A stretch of DNA of 64,000 nucleotides from Doryteuthis pealeii (Eukaryota; Mollusca; Cephalopoda; Myopsida; Loliginidae): positions 77,791,510 to 77,855,509 of the forward strand of contig CM042151.1 of assembly GCA_023376005.1 (NCBI GenBank), read 5' to 3'. Below the pieces are notes generated by a model that did no database searches, had not been told where the DNA came from, and saw only the letters and a program-made list of their open reading frames with translations. The position numbers were made by a program, and so were the translations under genes. Of this stretch, positions 34,322 through 47,059 are shown piece by piece. Positions within the stretch are counted from its first letter, which is position 1; every line of letters starts with the position of its first letter.

Positions 34322-35690
34322 TTGGGCCCTACGTCATTCCAGACTTTATTACAATTAGAATTGATATCAACCAAGTAATACAAAGTTACTTTTAATAGAT
34401 TTTAATCTTTTAAGCGCCAAATCTCTTCCACTCATTTAAGCACATTTTTTTTGAAAAATTCATCCAAAATTATGCCATAGACAACGGAGTCAGAAATCTG
34501 CTCCTAGTCTTGGAAATAATCAGAAGTTTTTGATCTTCAAATTATATATCTCCCATATTTTCTAAGTATTGTATATATTCAACAAAGCGTGCGTCACAAT
34601 TAGTATCTACGTAGAATTCGATATTTGGAAAGAATTAGAACTTTTTTTCTCATATTTTCGATAACTTAATCGAAATTCATTATTTTTGGGGTATCCTCTC
34701 GTACATGAAAAGATATATCAAAACAGCCATTATATTTTTACTTATTTTCATCCACTTTTTCTAAAATATTAAATATTTTTCATTAAACTTTTAAAAACTT
34801 CATACACATCAGGTTTACAGGGTTCTGCCCTAAGAATAAACATTTATTTTGTAAATATTTATCAGTTTTTACTGACACGATAGAATAATATCTGAAATGA
34901 TATAAGAAGATAGTGATGCTCCATGTTACAAATATGGAGGAAGCATTTCTGTCTTAAAATCAACAGTCGAAACTTTGGCTTTTTATCTTTCAAACACTAA
35001 TCCCCGTAGAAATAGTGTGTATAACGTTGTATGAATTTGATTATTTGGTTAAGTGTGTAGATAGGGAAGGATATTATGTAGAAAATATTATTTGCTTTGA
35101 TCAATGATTTCTTTATGTATAATAGCCAAGAGGATAAAGAAATTACTTGTGTGTGTTTTCCTAGAAATAATATTCAACTATTTTAGAAATAATTATTTCT
35201 TAAATATTCATTATAATAAACACTTAATCTCGAAAAGAACTGCTATAATGAATGCCTTTTAAAATAGTATAAAACCTTTTTGTATTTCTATAGACTGACC
35301 GTAAGTTACATAGGTGAGAAGTTGTTGATTTTGGAGTCCTGCATTTGGGTGAGCAAAATGAAATTTTTTATCAGGTATAGGGTCAGACTAGTTGGATATT
35401 TGGATTCTACAGTCCCCATTGTTCTACATACTAAATTTCAGAAATATTGAATGCATGGAAATATTTGTAAAAATTTAAAAAGAAAAAAAAACACCGAGAT
35501 TCTGCGACACCACACGGCCTTAATTTAGAGGCAAAATAGGAAAATTATAACCCCTCTAAAATCGGAATGGTAAGGTTTAATACAAAATAATTCGGCACAC
35601 TTTTCTTAACACAAGAAGGGGAAAATTTGTGCCAAATTTCAACTAATTCGGTGTCGTTGGTGTAACGCCTTGGTGAATTGACTGTATAAA
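34322..35690. other. 3' flank of copy B
   Basis: It shares with A, C and D the phrases AATTGATATCAACCAAGTAATACAA, GTAGAATTCGATA and GGGTTCTGCC..AAGAATAAACATTTATTTTG. The frame-shifted C-terminal finger relics seen in A, C and D seem to be missing here, so copy B is shorter at its 3' end. No gene. Confidence 0.5.
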
Positions 35691-35735
35691 AGAATTACTA
35701 TTTCTTGCTCAGTATGTATAGCATCCGCCCTAGAA
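35691..35735 (+). mobile_element. Truncated SINE head
   Basis: CTATTTCTTGCTCAGTATGTATAGCATCCGCCCTAG-type sequence, identical in part to the head at 36093-36130, then broken off. Confidence 0.45.
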
Positions 35736-36087
35736 ATATTTTTGGAGGGGTTAATTTTATTTCTGATATAAGATTTGTACATATTCTCAAGAAAAATTAG
35801 TTTACATCATGTTATCAATAATGTGTAGCTGTAAAAATGTTAAACCGCATATTTAGTTATTTATGTTAAAACAATCCAAACTCCAACGACGTGCGGATTT
35901 CATAAATGTTCGTTTGACATTAAATAAATCTAAAAATCTATTTGTTAAGAATCAAGTTAATGCAACTTCACAGTTGAAGTTGTGTTAAATGTAATTTCCA
36001 ATGGTTTGTTGATCTTTTTAATGAGAGATCAAATTATTTAGAAATTGAGCGTTAAATCTTCGTGACTTGAATTTTAACAGTATGAAA

Positions 36088-36190
36088 GAATGACTATTTC
36101 TAGCTCAGTATGTATAGCATCCGCCCTAGGAACCACAAGATTCCGGTTTCGATACCGACCATTGGCAACTCGTGTATTATTGTACGGGAC
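36088..36190 (+). mobile_element. tRNA-like SINE head
   Basis: A box TAGCTCAGTATGTATAGCA (36101-36119) and B box GGTTTCGATACC (36145-36156). It recurs at 58250-58350 in unit E, at the same position within the unit, so the insertion predates the unit duplication. Confidence 0.6.
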
Positions 36191-36301
36191 ATAGATATCA
36201 CATTTTTGTTCGTCAATAATTATTTTAGGTGCCTATTAATAGGAAGTACTTTATTTTTGTTTGTTGTATCCTTTTTATTTTTGTTTATTACGTTATTTGT
36301 T

Positions 36302-36337
<36 letters not shown>

Positions 36338-37245
36338 TTTAATCAATTTTTACCCAACGAGGAAAAAATTATGGAAAAATAACTCCTGCACTAATGGCAT
36401 CTCCATGAGTTGTTTTCTCGTGTTTCTTTTTTTCATATTATTTTGATTTTACATCTAACTTCACAATTAAGGTATTGATAATTTTCCATAGGAGGACCCT
36501 GTCTTTACAATAATGTATGCAACCTTCTACGGACGAAATATCTGAAAAAAAAACATCTATTTCTAATAAAGATTAAAATATATACTTTTAAAAATGTTTT
36601 TATTTGTATTAAAAGATGATTTCGTTAAACTTCTGTAACAAAAAGTAAGTTTTTATTTTCTCAGAGGTTTAGCAAAACAAATCATTTTTTTTTTTTTTTT
36701 TTTTTTTTTATTTTTAAAAATAAAAATCAGAATACATACTTTTTCTTAAATCAGAGTTTAGAAAAATTTTTTTTTAATAAAACATAAAAAGTATGTATTA
36801 TTTTGATCATTCTTTCTTTTTAATTTTTTTTTTTTTTTTTTTTTTTTACGAATAGAAATAGCTTTTATTTAATCGGAATTTTAGCCAAATAAATCTATTT
36901 TAATAAAAAAAACATACGTTTTATTTAATCTGAACTTTGTAAAATCTTTTTTAATAAAACATAAAAACAATTTATATCATTTTATTGATTTATTTTGCAT
37001 TATCTTTTCTTTTTTATGATTGTGAATATAGGTATTAGCCCCAAAAGGAAACAAGATTTTAAGAATGTTTCCTTGAAATGTAAGATTGTTGCACGGTAAA
37101 GTTGAGGGTATATCTTCAGGGACATCTGGTAGCGGGGGGGGGGTAAAGTGGAAGGTTTGATTATTTCTCATCAGTCTTCGATTAAAGTACCGATGCTTCT
37201 GACACTGCACAGCTCTTTACTTTTATTTAAAGAAGGGTTGATAAC
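36191..37245. other. T/A-rich low-complexity flank of unit C
   Basis: Long T-runs (36305-36334, 36686-36709, 36825-36847) and repeated TTTTTTTAATAAAACATAAAAA phrases. Paralogous to 58380-60300. No gene. An ORF-free G-run lies at 37133-37143. Confidence 0.5.
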
Positions 37246-37437
37246 ATGAAAGTAACAGAGGAGATGCTTGGCCTCCAAAACCTTAAAGACGAAACCAGAG
37301 AAACGGATTTTTTTGTTTGTTATGCTATTAATGATAGGAAACTAATGAGGTTTCTGAGATCAATACCGATACTACGATCCTTGTCAGTTGGTGTTTTAGA
37401 AAACACCGGCTGCACCTACAATGGGGCTACCAGTTAA
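37246..37437 (+). other. Conserved short ORF inside the unit
   Basis: A 63-codon frame opening MKVTEEMLGLQNLKDETRE. The same DNA recurs at 60305-60500, but there the frame breaks after a few dozen codons. Its DNA conservation is explained by the unit duplication, so coding is doubtful. No family recognised. Confidence 0.25.
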
Positions 37438-37840
37438 TCGTGAGTGGCGACCCATGATTCTTACGGATGTAATTTTTGTGGCTGAGCAGTCCGTCATGCA
37501 ACACTCCATTTTGGTTCTTTCTTAGACTAGACGATTGGTCGGGGTATACCACCCCCACCCGCTGATAACTCGGCTGGCCAGGTCAAGCCTTAGCTCCTAT
37601 ATGATTGTACCCAACCTATTATCCTTATGCCAAGCCCCAACTCTCTTATATGTGTGCTAGAAGGCGGTGGCTGAGGGTTTTAGTGTCCTGGGTATAACGT
37701 TAAAATCTATTTGATTGTAAAGTTAAAGTTGTGGAGCTCTGGGGAATGTGGAGCACCCATTCATCACCATTACTCCCAGGTTCACTCTGATCCGGAGTGG
37801 TAGTGTTTGTTATGGTCTTATCTATGGTTTAAATAGAATA
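37402..37840 (+). repeat. Module M, copy 2
   Basis: The second copy of the dispersed module described at 505-925 (GTGAGTGGCGACCCATGATTC, CTCGGCTGGCCAGGTCAAGC, CAAGCCCCAACTCTC). More like copy 3 at 60465-60905 than like copy 1. Confidence 0.6.
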
Positions 37841-37918
37841 TTAGTTTTAAAATGTGTTTAAAAACTAAGTGGAAAAAATTGAGATTGAAAAATGAGTTTG
37901 ATATAAATGTTGAAATAT

Positions 37919-38075
37919 CCATCGAGAATGAATAAAACAAAACGTCTTCGGCATAAAATAACCAAACAATGGTTGACAAACAATAACCAAAACAAGTGCT
38001 TGGCATGGCTGACAAGCGAAATGGATCATCTACACGGATCTGCAACAAAGTCCACAAAGAAACAGGTAAGGCTAT
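37919..38075 (+). repeat. Module N, copy 2, with donor-like end
   Basis: Contains CAAAACGTCTTCGGCATAAA and ends AAAGAAACAG|GTAAGG (38056-38071), a good splice donor also present in unit E (61079) but lost in A, B and D (AACAAGTATG or AACAAATAAGG). It could be an alternative upstream exon in C and E only. Confidence 0.4.
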
Positions 38076-38429
38076 CATGCTTCGCTATATAATTCACTAG
38101 CGGGCCCTCTTCACCAAATATCCCAAATTTGATGTTATGAGAACACGTAATATATCAAAACGATGACCACGACATGATGATAATAGATTGTACCTTCTGA
38201 GGTTCCAATTCTCTAACTCTAGATTGGAAAGACACGTCGTCGTTGTTACACTAATCTCGTCTAACATACGGTATATGCTATTATGCAAAAATAAAATACG
38301 TTGATATTTGACATAAGGCTGCGAGAATGGGGTGCCTAGTGAAGATCGAAATCACTATTATATTATTTGTGATGAGAGCTTGCTAACCATTGTATCATGG
38401 CTGGGTACTCCTGCTGAGTCCTTGTTATG

Positions 38430-38615
38430 TTAATATGAGTTAGATTATGAATAATATTTGATATAACCGTCCAATAAATATTGCTTTCTTTTATCACATT
38501 GGGAAATATTCTATATAATATTTCAGATTTATATCAACAGTCAGTCATTGCATTTCACCAATCGACATACATTCTCATTTCAAGGGAAAGAATAATTTTG
38601 CAGATTCCATAAAAG
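38430..38615 (+). other. Candidate non-coding exon 1 of zinc-finger copy C
   Basis: Conserved block ending GATTCCATAAAAG|GTGAGT (donor at 38616). Confidence 0.5.
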
Positions 38616-41600
38616 GTGAGTTCTAACAAACTTTAGAGAGAAATATTTTATGTTTTAATTATGTTTCTTTTCATATGTTACGTCTATCCCAAAGTACGAA
38701 ATAAATTTAATTGTTCTTTTTATTTCCAAAATTATTTATTACGGAAACTCCTTTTGAGATTAAAGGCATGATATACATTGTATATTTTAGAATGTATTAT
38801 TCTATTTCAGTTTCCTAAATATTTACCAATGCAGACGTTAGAACATACATTCTTTTAAATAAGGTATTCTATTTTTTTTTTTTTTTTGAGGGTGCCTATT
38901 TCTTTTTTTAAATGATCGTGTTCAATGTTCCGTTAGAAGTCTTCTTAATCATTTTTTGAATAAGTTTTTTGTTGTCTAATTTTTTTTTTGGGGGGGGGGA
39001 GAGGGAGTCATTTTCTTTTTTTCCATAATGATGTTAAACGTTCGTTTATATTATAAAATCTTTCGAAAATGAGTTGCAATATTTTTGAAGGGGGTAATTT
39101 CTGATATTTCTACTTACTGGCGAGGGAAATTAGTTTGTATGAAATCATGACTATTTTGCAGGACTTGAATTTGTTGTGTAAGAGGATAAAATCTGTAAAC
39201 AGAATATTTTTTTTCGATAACAAAACAATGTAAAATCCCACTAAGTGCGGCTTTGATAAATGACTGTTTTACTTTTAATTACATCCAAATCCATTTGCTT
39301 GTTGAAGTATCAGTTAATATTGTATTGAATATAATTCTTAATGGTTCACTGATAAATAAGTAAATCTAATTGTTAAATATTTACTTGGTGAAGTAGCAAT
39401 TAACATTGTATTAAATATAATCTTTAATGTTTCACTAATATTTTTAATGAGGGCGGGAAACATACTTATACGGAAATTGAGCATTGAACAATCCTGACAC
39501 TTTTTGGGTTTAAACAGGAAACCTTACTGAAAAAAACATGCACATATCACTTCTACCAAACAATCTATATTTATTCCAGGCAATACTGAAATGAGTCTGA
39601 TAGAATCTCGATGCTTTAAGATTTTCATCAACAGATTTACTCGGTTTTACCTTTCAATAATGAAACAACAATTCTAATTTTATCGAGATATTAAAAGTTG
39701 AATAAATAATGACGTTAAGCTTTCTTTAAAATAGTAAAATCTTGCGGAAATGACTTCCAATATTTTGGAGGGGTTTAATTTATTTCTGATATTTCTACAA
39801 ACTGTCAGAGTTAACATTATGTTAAATATAAATCGTAATGGTTCTGTGATATTTTTAATGAGGGGGAGAAATATACTTATATGGAAATTGAGCATTAAAA
39901 GTTCCTGACTGTCGCTGAGTTACTAAAGGATATACAAAAATCTCTTCTACGAAATAAGGTAAGTTTTTCTAGGCATTACTGAAATGCGTCTGATAAAATC
40001 TCGATGCTCTAAGATTTAAACATAAACAGATTTATTCAGTTTTACCTTTTTTATAACAAAAACAACACAAAAATTATCGAGATTTTATAAGGTGACTTTG
40101 GAATTTAAAGGATATAATTGTATATAAATTTAATTGTAGACGCACATTTTGGTGAGGACTACTTTGTTTTATTTAAATGAGGGGATTAATTCTGTTTCAT
40201 TATTATTAATTCTATGGGAGGATGTTTTTACAAAATCTTTACGATCTTTTAAAGCAACTTAATGATTTTAGAGTTTTAAAAGTTGAATCTGAAATTCAAA
40301 TGATATCATTGCTTTTTGTTTTTACATTTTTTTCAACTTACTTAATTACTTTATAAAAGTTATTTACAATTTTGTTTTACAATGTCCTGCAATCATTTAG
40401 AGAATTTCATATTTCAGTCTTCCCAGAAACTTAACAAAATTTTAAATAACTGCTTAACATGCCTATTGCATACAGGGAATTGGATAAACTAACTTTTCTA
40501 ATGAAAACGATTGAGGAAATAAAATTAATTATTGGAATAAATATAAAAAATCATGTCAATGAAAATAATCAACATGTATATGAACTAAAAATCAAGCTCC
40601 AATACAGATGAGGCAAGGTTTACCTTCGAAACTAAGGAATTACCATTTTAAGATATTATAGGTTAGTGCTTGTAGCGTAACAGTTATTGTCGAATGAAAA
40701 TAGACTCAACGAGCTGAGTTCAAATCCTGAACAAGACTGTTGGTGTTTCATTTTGTGCTAATGCATTTTGGAAAGGCATGGATCCATTCATTATTCTTCT
40801 CCCCAGCTTCCTGCTCCGATGTGGGTAAATAGTAGGAATTATCATCATTATACATCTTTAATTATCAATGTCGTTTAGAAAATCTGCCTTCTTTCTCAGG
40901 CATTTCAATTATTGATATTCTATGATTAAAAGGGAAATTATTTATCAACTGGAAAATATATTCCCCCTATAGTTGCAAGTATTTAATTTTAATGTAAAAA
41001 AATATCCTATTAAATTAGAAAGTCTAAGGTAACTAAATGAGAATGCAGATAAAAACATTTTAAATGAAGTAGGGTATAATCGAAAAATAGAACTAAAACT
41101 TACTTTTCCATCACTCATGTATTTCATTGATAAATTCTTATAATTTAACTATTTAGCTAAAATAGGAAGTAAAGAATAAAACACAATTTATTTCTTCTTG
41201 TTAATGGATTTCTCTTAAGATTTATCCCCATGAATTGTGCTCATATAATCAATATTCAAATTAGCCTTCCCGTTCACACTGTAATCCCCTATTCTGTTGT
41301 ACATATAAATACAATTGCATGTTATTAGAATCTAGATATGGTTAATACTATTATTAATGTAAAACTATTTAATTAATAATTGAGGTTTAAATAAAAAAAA
41401 TTATGGGTAATGTGAACATTGAAATAACTAAGGAAATTTGACTTGAGTAGTAATATAGATTCGGATACAGAGAGGAAAACATATAATTTCCATTATGATC
41501 AGATTAAAATTTACCCCATGTATATATAGGAATTAGAATTATACAAACAAGTTATAGTCATAATCGTATCTGAAGACGAGTAAAACAAAGTAAAGTACAA

Positions 41601-41911
41601 AGGAAAATGGAAGCTTGAGATAGGTAAGAGAAATCACTGAACTTGCCACTTTCATTAAAATGATCAGAGTTATTAGTTATTGGAATAAATATAAAAATCA
41701 TGACAATAAATATAATGCAGATGTATATAGTGTTCAGGGAACTTTTCTCTATTGATGTGCAAAGAAAAATGAAAGTTTGAGATTAGTAATAGAAATCGCT
41801 GTACTTGTCACTTTCATTAAAATTATTAGAGAATTTTTCTTTTTATATGTAACATGTTAAAGAGATAATGTAATAATTCTATTCATTCCCTTTTTAAAAC
41901 TTTTATTGCAG
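38616..41911 (+). other. Intron of copy C (3.30 kb)
   Basis: Full-length form of the family intron, collinear with D. It contains the SINE at 40672-40865. Acceptor TTTTATTGCAG ends at 41911. Confidence 0.55.
40672..40865 (+). mobile_element. Intronic tRNA-derived SINE (unit C)
   Basis: The head is GTAGCGTAACAGTTATTGTCG and the B box is GAGTTCAAATCC (40716-40727). The body has CTTCCTGCTCCGATGTGGG and the tail is ATTATCATCATTA. The same insertion sits at the orthologous place in unit D (51753-51915). The ATC/CAT tail matches that of the RTE LINE. Confidence 0.65.
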
Positions 41912-43441
41912 GATTGACGTCGAAATATACTCCCATGTTTTCAACCTCAGCAGATCTAAAAACGTCCAATTGAATGAATATTTTTCGTGATTGAGGAGGC
42001 TGCATACGATTATTTGTTAAATATCTAAAGCAAACTCGGCAGTGGAAAAACGGATTCTGGCCTAAAAAAAGAAGTTACAGCACCAAAACGTAAATAAATT
42101 GAAAGTGATGGAGAAGCAAAGTAAATTGGATAATTTAAAATGTGACGAATGTGACAATATATTTATTTATAATTCAGAATTACTCGAGCATAAGCACTCA
42201 CAGAGTAAAGGGCGGACATTTCTAAGCAATTTATGTCCTAAGTCTTTTAAATATAAATCAAGTCTTTGTCGACAAATGAACAAAGAAAATAAGCTTTTTA
42301 TATGTAGTAAGTGCAATAAATGTTTTAAAAGAAAACACAATCGTGATAATCATGAGGTCACTCACGACAAAAAGCCGTCTTTTACTTGCAGTACGGGCAA
42401 TGAATATTTTCATACAAAATCAGAACTGGATCACCATGCCGTCATACACAATGAAGATAGGCCATTTCTCAGTGAAGTGCGGACTTTTAAAACAGAACGA
42501 GAATTGGACCACCATGCCGTCGTGCACAGTGAAGATGGGCCATTTGTCAGTGAGGTGTGCACTAATAATTTTAAAACGGAACTGGATCAACATGCTGTCG
42601 TGCACAGTGAAGATATCGCATTTGTAAGTGAAGATGGGCCATTTATATGTAAGGTGTGGTCATTGAAAACAGAACAAGAACTGGATTAATATGCCGTCGT
42701 GCAGAGTGAAGTTAGGGCATTTGTTTGTGGGGTGTGCACTAAGACTTTTAAAACAAAACGACTTCTGGATCGACATGCCGTTGTGCACAGTGAACATAGG
42801 CCATTTGTACGTGAGGTGTGCACTAAGACTTTTAAAAGAAAAACACACCTGGATCAGCATGCTGTCGTGTACAGTAAAGATAGGCCATTTGTATGTGAGG
42901 TGTGCACTGAGGCGTTTAAAACAAAACATCTATTGGTTTCACATGCCTCTGTGCATAGTGAAGATAGGCCATTTGTATATGAGGTTTGCACTATAAAAAT
43001 TTGATATTGATCGATATCCCATCGTAAAAGCAAAGATGAACCATTATAACTGATTTGTTCACAGCGACTTCAGAAAAAATCCAAAACTTGATTAACATGC
43101 CATCGTACACACAGATGATCTCAATTCTCAAGAAATTGCACTCACTAAGAATAATTTGTTTATATATAATATATGTAATACAGCTTTTGTCACACAATTC
43201 AATCATGCTAGTTATATACGTATACACACCGATGAAATGCCTTAAATATGTACTAAGTCCAACTTACGCTCAACACATCAGCTTTTACACTGACGATGAA
43301 CCAGTACTGAAACCTCTTCATTCATCCGAGCACAAAAAGTTTAGAGTAAGCCTTCCACTGTCCATCATTGAAGCGTATACATATGATTGGAAAAACAAAG
43401 AATTGACTAGTAAAGTTTTTGCAGATTTTATTACAATTTGA
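41912..43441 (+). pseudogene. C2H2 zinc-finger gene copy C (one main stop)
   Basis: ATG at 42108 (MEKQSKLDNLKCDECDNIF). In order: a CxxC start, a canonical finger (LFICSKCNKCFKRKHNRDNH), a finger with the second Cys changed to Gly (FTCSTGNEYF), and shortened or Cys-poor repeats (PFVSEVCTNNFKTELDQH). An in-frame TAA at 42687-42689 replaces CAA of copy D. The same frame then continues through three or four further fingers (42699-43004). A shifted frame to 43441 carries a C-terminal tail (QHISFYTDDEPVLKPLHSSE, later KELTSKVFADFITI). Apart from the TAA this is the least damaged short copy. Loss of that stop would give about 298 codons. Confidence 0.75.
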
Positions 43442-44734
43442 ATTGATATCAACCAAGTAATAAAACGGAAGTTACTTTTCTTAGATTTTAATCTTTTAAG
43501 CGCCAAATCTCTTCCCACTCATCTAAGCAAATTCTTTTTTATTTTTCTAATTCATCCAAAATCATGTCATAGATAATGGAGTCAGATATCTGCTATTAAT
43601 TTTGGAAGGAATCAGATTTTTCTTTTCAAATGATATATCTTCCATACTTTTTAAGTATTGTATATATTCGACACAGCAAGCGTCACAAGTACAATAAGAT
43701 CTCAATTCTCATGAAATCACACACACTTGAATTAATTTGTTTATATATAAAATATGTAATACAGCTTTTACCAATCAAATTTTGATAGCCATTTACCGTG
43801 CATCATTTAATCTTATAGATATACTTAGAAAATAAAGAAATTATTGGGTTTTCCAGATTTCATTACAATTAGAATTGATATCAACCAAGTAATACAACAG
43901 AAGTTACCTTTCATAGATTTTAATCTTTTAACCGCCAAATCCTTTCCCCTCTCATCTAAGTAAATTATTTTTTTTTCTTTCTCAAATTCATCCAAAATCA
44001 TGAAGTTAAATATCTGCGAGTAGTTTGGAAGGAATTAGGTTTTTTTTCTTCAGATTATATATCTCCCATATTTTCTAAGTATTGTATATTTTGCAAGCGT
44101 CCCAATTTGTATCTGCTTAGAATTCGATAACTGAATTGAAATTCCTAATCTTTGGTGTATCCCCTCTTACATGAGAATATATTTTAAACAGCCATTTTAT
44201 TTAAACTTATTCTCATCCTTTTCTTTTTCTAAATTTTTAAAAATATTTCATATAAATTCTAAAATCTTCATGAACATTAGAATGTTCGCAGGGTTCTGTC
44301 TTGCGAATAAACATTTATTTTGTAAATATTTATCAGTTTTTACTTTGTATGACACAACAGAATAATATCTGAAATGATATGAAAATAGAAGAAATGATAT
44401 AAGAAGATAGTGATCCGCCATGTTTCAAATATAGGCTGGCGTTTCTGTCTTGAAATCAGCAATCGAAGTCTGTGCTTTTTATTTTCGAACTCTGATCCCC
44501 GAGGAAAAAGTGCGTGTAACTGTGATACTATGAGAGAAGGAGAACACAGTCAGGATAAATAAATAATTGAATAAAAATAGAATATGTTAAAGTATAAGTA
44601 AATGGGTGGGTAGGTGGATGGTTGATTGTCATTTTGCGGACACAAAGGATTGGACTGTGGGGTTTAAGAGACCTGTACGACTTTAATTTTAAAGGATAAT
44701 GCCGTCTAAAAGTTTGCATTGAATTTAAGTACCG
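43442..44734. other. 3' flank of copy C
   Basis: Collinear with the 3' flanks of A, B and D, with a repeated piece (AATTGATATCAACCAAGTAATA at 43440 and again at 43872). No gene. Confidence 0.5.
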
Positions 44735-44930
44735 GGCATCTGGGTGGCCCAGCGGCAGGGTGGTGGTGGTGCAGAATTTTACATAAATTCAGCAAAGCCC
44801 CAGCCCTTGTCAGTTCAACCCCTGGCCATAGAGGTGTTAATGTCACCGGTAGCAGTAGAGTTAGCTCCGAATCCACAAGTGAAGCCAGTAGTCAGCAACT
44901 TTCTTGCTAGCTGAGATAGACTGCTAAAGT
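44735..44930 (+). mobile_element. SINE-like tRNA-derived segment
   Basis: The head GGGCATCTGGGTGGCCCAGC gives a possible A box, and CAGTTCAACCCC (44811-44822) is a B box. No copy elsewhere in the window. Confidence 0.4.
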
Positions 44931-44959
44931 ATCACAACGAATATCTCGTTTCAACTGCT

Positions 44960-45610
44960 CATGCTGTATACGGTTGGTCTCAAACTTTTTGTGCCCACCT
45001 GTAAAGCTCTTCCCCACTGCTCACGGTCCAAAGCTTTACTCTCCCAGGTCTTCTCATCGATGTTACATTTTTCAAGGTCGACCTCAGGCAATCCTTGTAT
45101 CTCATCTTGGGCCCTTGAGCCAAACGCTTTCCGTTTATAAGTTCCCCATAGAACAGTTGTTTAGGAAGTCGCCCATCGTTCATCCTTATCAAATGCCCAC
45201 TCCATCTAAATCTATGTTTGATTATGAGAGATTCTATGCTTTGACATCTGGCTCGCTCCAGAACCTCGATGTCACTGACGTACATTTGCCAGCGCACCCC
45301 TAATATTTGTCGTAGGCATTGCTGGTGAAAGCGATCGAGACGTTTAAGATGTTTCTTCTACGTGGTCCGGTTTCGAAAGCATAAAGGTGAGCAGATAAAA
45401 TACATGCAACATATACCTTGACTTTTGTTGCAACTGAAATACCACGGCAAATCCACAACCTTCTGTATAATTTTCCAAATGCATCACTTGCCTTGCTGAT
45501 CCGAAAGCAGATCTCATCATCAAGGGTACCAGTCATGTTTAGCGTGCCACCCAGGTACACAAACTTATTTACAACTGCTAACTTCTGCCTATAGACATAG
45601 ATAGCCGTTT
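44960..45610 (-). mobile_element. LINE fragment, C-terminal end of RT ORF
   Basis: The - strand frame 45560-45300 carries MYLGGTLNMTGTLDDEI, RISKASDAFGKLYRRLW and ATKVKVYVACILSAHLYAFET. After a frameshift, 45297-44980 carries ESLIIKHRFRWSGHLIRMND and RLPKQLFYGELINGKR. This is the thumb/connector region of a non-LTR retrotransposon RT, different from the RTE copy at 16-19 kb. It is 5'-truncated and dead. The clade is uncertain. Confidence 0.7.
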
Positions 45611-46401
45611 CATAGTAGGATTCATAGCTGAGATAGACTGCTAAAGTATCACAACTTCTTCTTCCATCAGCGTCCTGTTATCAAACTTTGTATTTTTTTG
45701 TTTTATTTTTTATCCCTGTGAACCTGTCTGACTCGTGCTCTTACGAATCGGCCAGCACAGAATATCGGAACGTTGGGGTTTGGACATTGTGCAACGAAGG
45801 TGCATGAGTGCAGAACGGGATTCTCACATAACCTTGTATGTATGTGATTATTTGAAAAACATTTCGTTACATGTGCAGACAGGGAAGGATATGATGTAGA
45901 AAATATACTTTCCTTTGATAAATGGGTTGTTTAAGGATAATTGCCGTGGGTAGAAATAAAGTAATTATAGAGGGGTATGATCGGTGGAGAAAAATATACA
46001 TCTCTTCTTTTAGAAATAAAATTCATCAATTCTTAGTAATAATTATTTCTAAAATATTTCTTATAATAAACCTTAATATGTTTATATATTTTGTTTGAAT
46101 TAAGAGAAGTGGGATTTAACCTACACCTAGAGTTTAGTATTTCTTAATTTAACAGATATATACATGTGGTATCACACGCTCGCGTTTTACGAGCAATAGA
46201 CTCACCTACACAGGCTACATTAATTGTGATTTAACGCCCCCTTCATTTTGTATATGAGTTTGGTTTATCTAAATAAAGCTCAATGCTTCAGTTATAAGTT
46301 CGGGTTTACTTTATTACTATATGAATATAATATCATTAAATAATATAAATGCATCTTTCGAATAAATCCTTAATTTAATACACACACACGCACAATCCCT
46401 C

Positions 46402-46402
<1 letters not shown>
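45611..46402. repeat. Unit 3' flank including 3' module (copy 2)
   Basis: 45830-46380 is collinear with 9870-10430 of unit A, so the LINE and SINE at 44.5-45.8 kb interrupt the unit. It contains AATAAAGC at 46271. No gene. Confidence 0.55.

Positions 46403-46440
<38 letters not shown>
46403..46440. repeat. (TA)n microsatellite
   Basis: About 38 bp of TA. It abuts the element end that starts at 46441. Confidence 0.85.
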
Positions 46441-46444
<4 letters not shown>

Positions 46445-46786
46445 GAAGAGCTTTATGCGAAACTAATAGTAGGTTCGTCTGACTCAGTAGATTATCTTTA
46501 TTACTAGGCTCTACTTAGGTATCGAGCACTTTTTACAAATTAGCTTCTCCTAGCGGTTATATGAATATATATATATCTTATATACATATATATACATATA
46601 AATTGTTTTTTCTTTTGGCCAAATACTATACCAATAGATTATTTTTTGTTGGTACGAATATCTTGGTCTTTTCTTTTTTTCAAAAATTTTTTTCTTCCTG
46701 GTTGATGTTTGGTAGTATATTTTTACAATCAAACTCTCTGCCGGGTTTTTTCTCTCCGCAAGGATCTACCAACACGCTTGGTATAT

Positions 46787-46789
<3 letters not shown>
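46441..46789 (+). mobile_element. Probable Penelope-type end flanked by TA arrays
   Basis: Begins GAAGAAGAGCTTTATGCGAAAC, which resembles the tail of a CTGAAGA..GAAAC hammerhead cut by the TA array, then GTTCGTCTGACTCAGTAG. Later 46600-46790 has GGCCAAATACTATACC and CCGCAAGGATCTACCAAC. (TA)n tracts lie at 46403-46440, 46565-46598 and 46790-46843. No coding frame. Confidence 0.35.
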
Positions 46790-46839
<50 letters not shown>

Positions 46840-47023
46840 ATATATGTGGTGTTTTAAGGATATTAATGTTGATTTAAGGTCACTGGTACTTTCTGTGGCG
46901 TGTTCACATGTTTTCGTTTTAACCCCAAAAGGAAAAGACAAAAGTTAGTTCGAGGATTCCTGAGGGTTTATGGGAGATTGGTACTTTTTTATTGTTTTAT
47001 TTTTATTATTATTATTATTATTA

Positions 47024-47058
<35 letters not shown>

Positions 47059-47059
47059 C
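46790..47059. repeat. (TA)n, spacer and (ATT)n microsatellite
   Basis: (TA)n at 46790-46843; ordinary spacer; (ATT)n at 47000-47059. No gene. Confidence 0.7.

Noticed and set aside
37246..37437. MKVTEEMLGLQNL short gene
   Set aside because: Listed only as a low-confidence ORF: the second copy at 60305 is frame-broken and conservation is explained by unit duplication.
46441..46490. Hammerhead at GAAGAAGAGCTTTATGCGAAAC..GTC
   Set aside because: The first two core bases (CT) are replaced by TA at the satellite border and stem II is only 2 bp. Kept only as a Penelope-type end.
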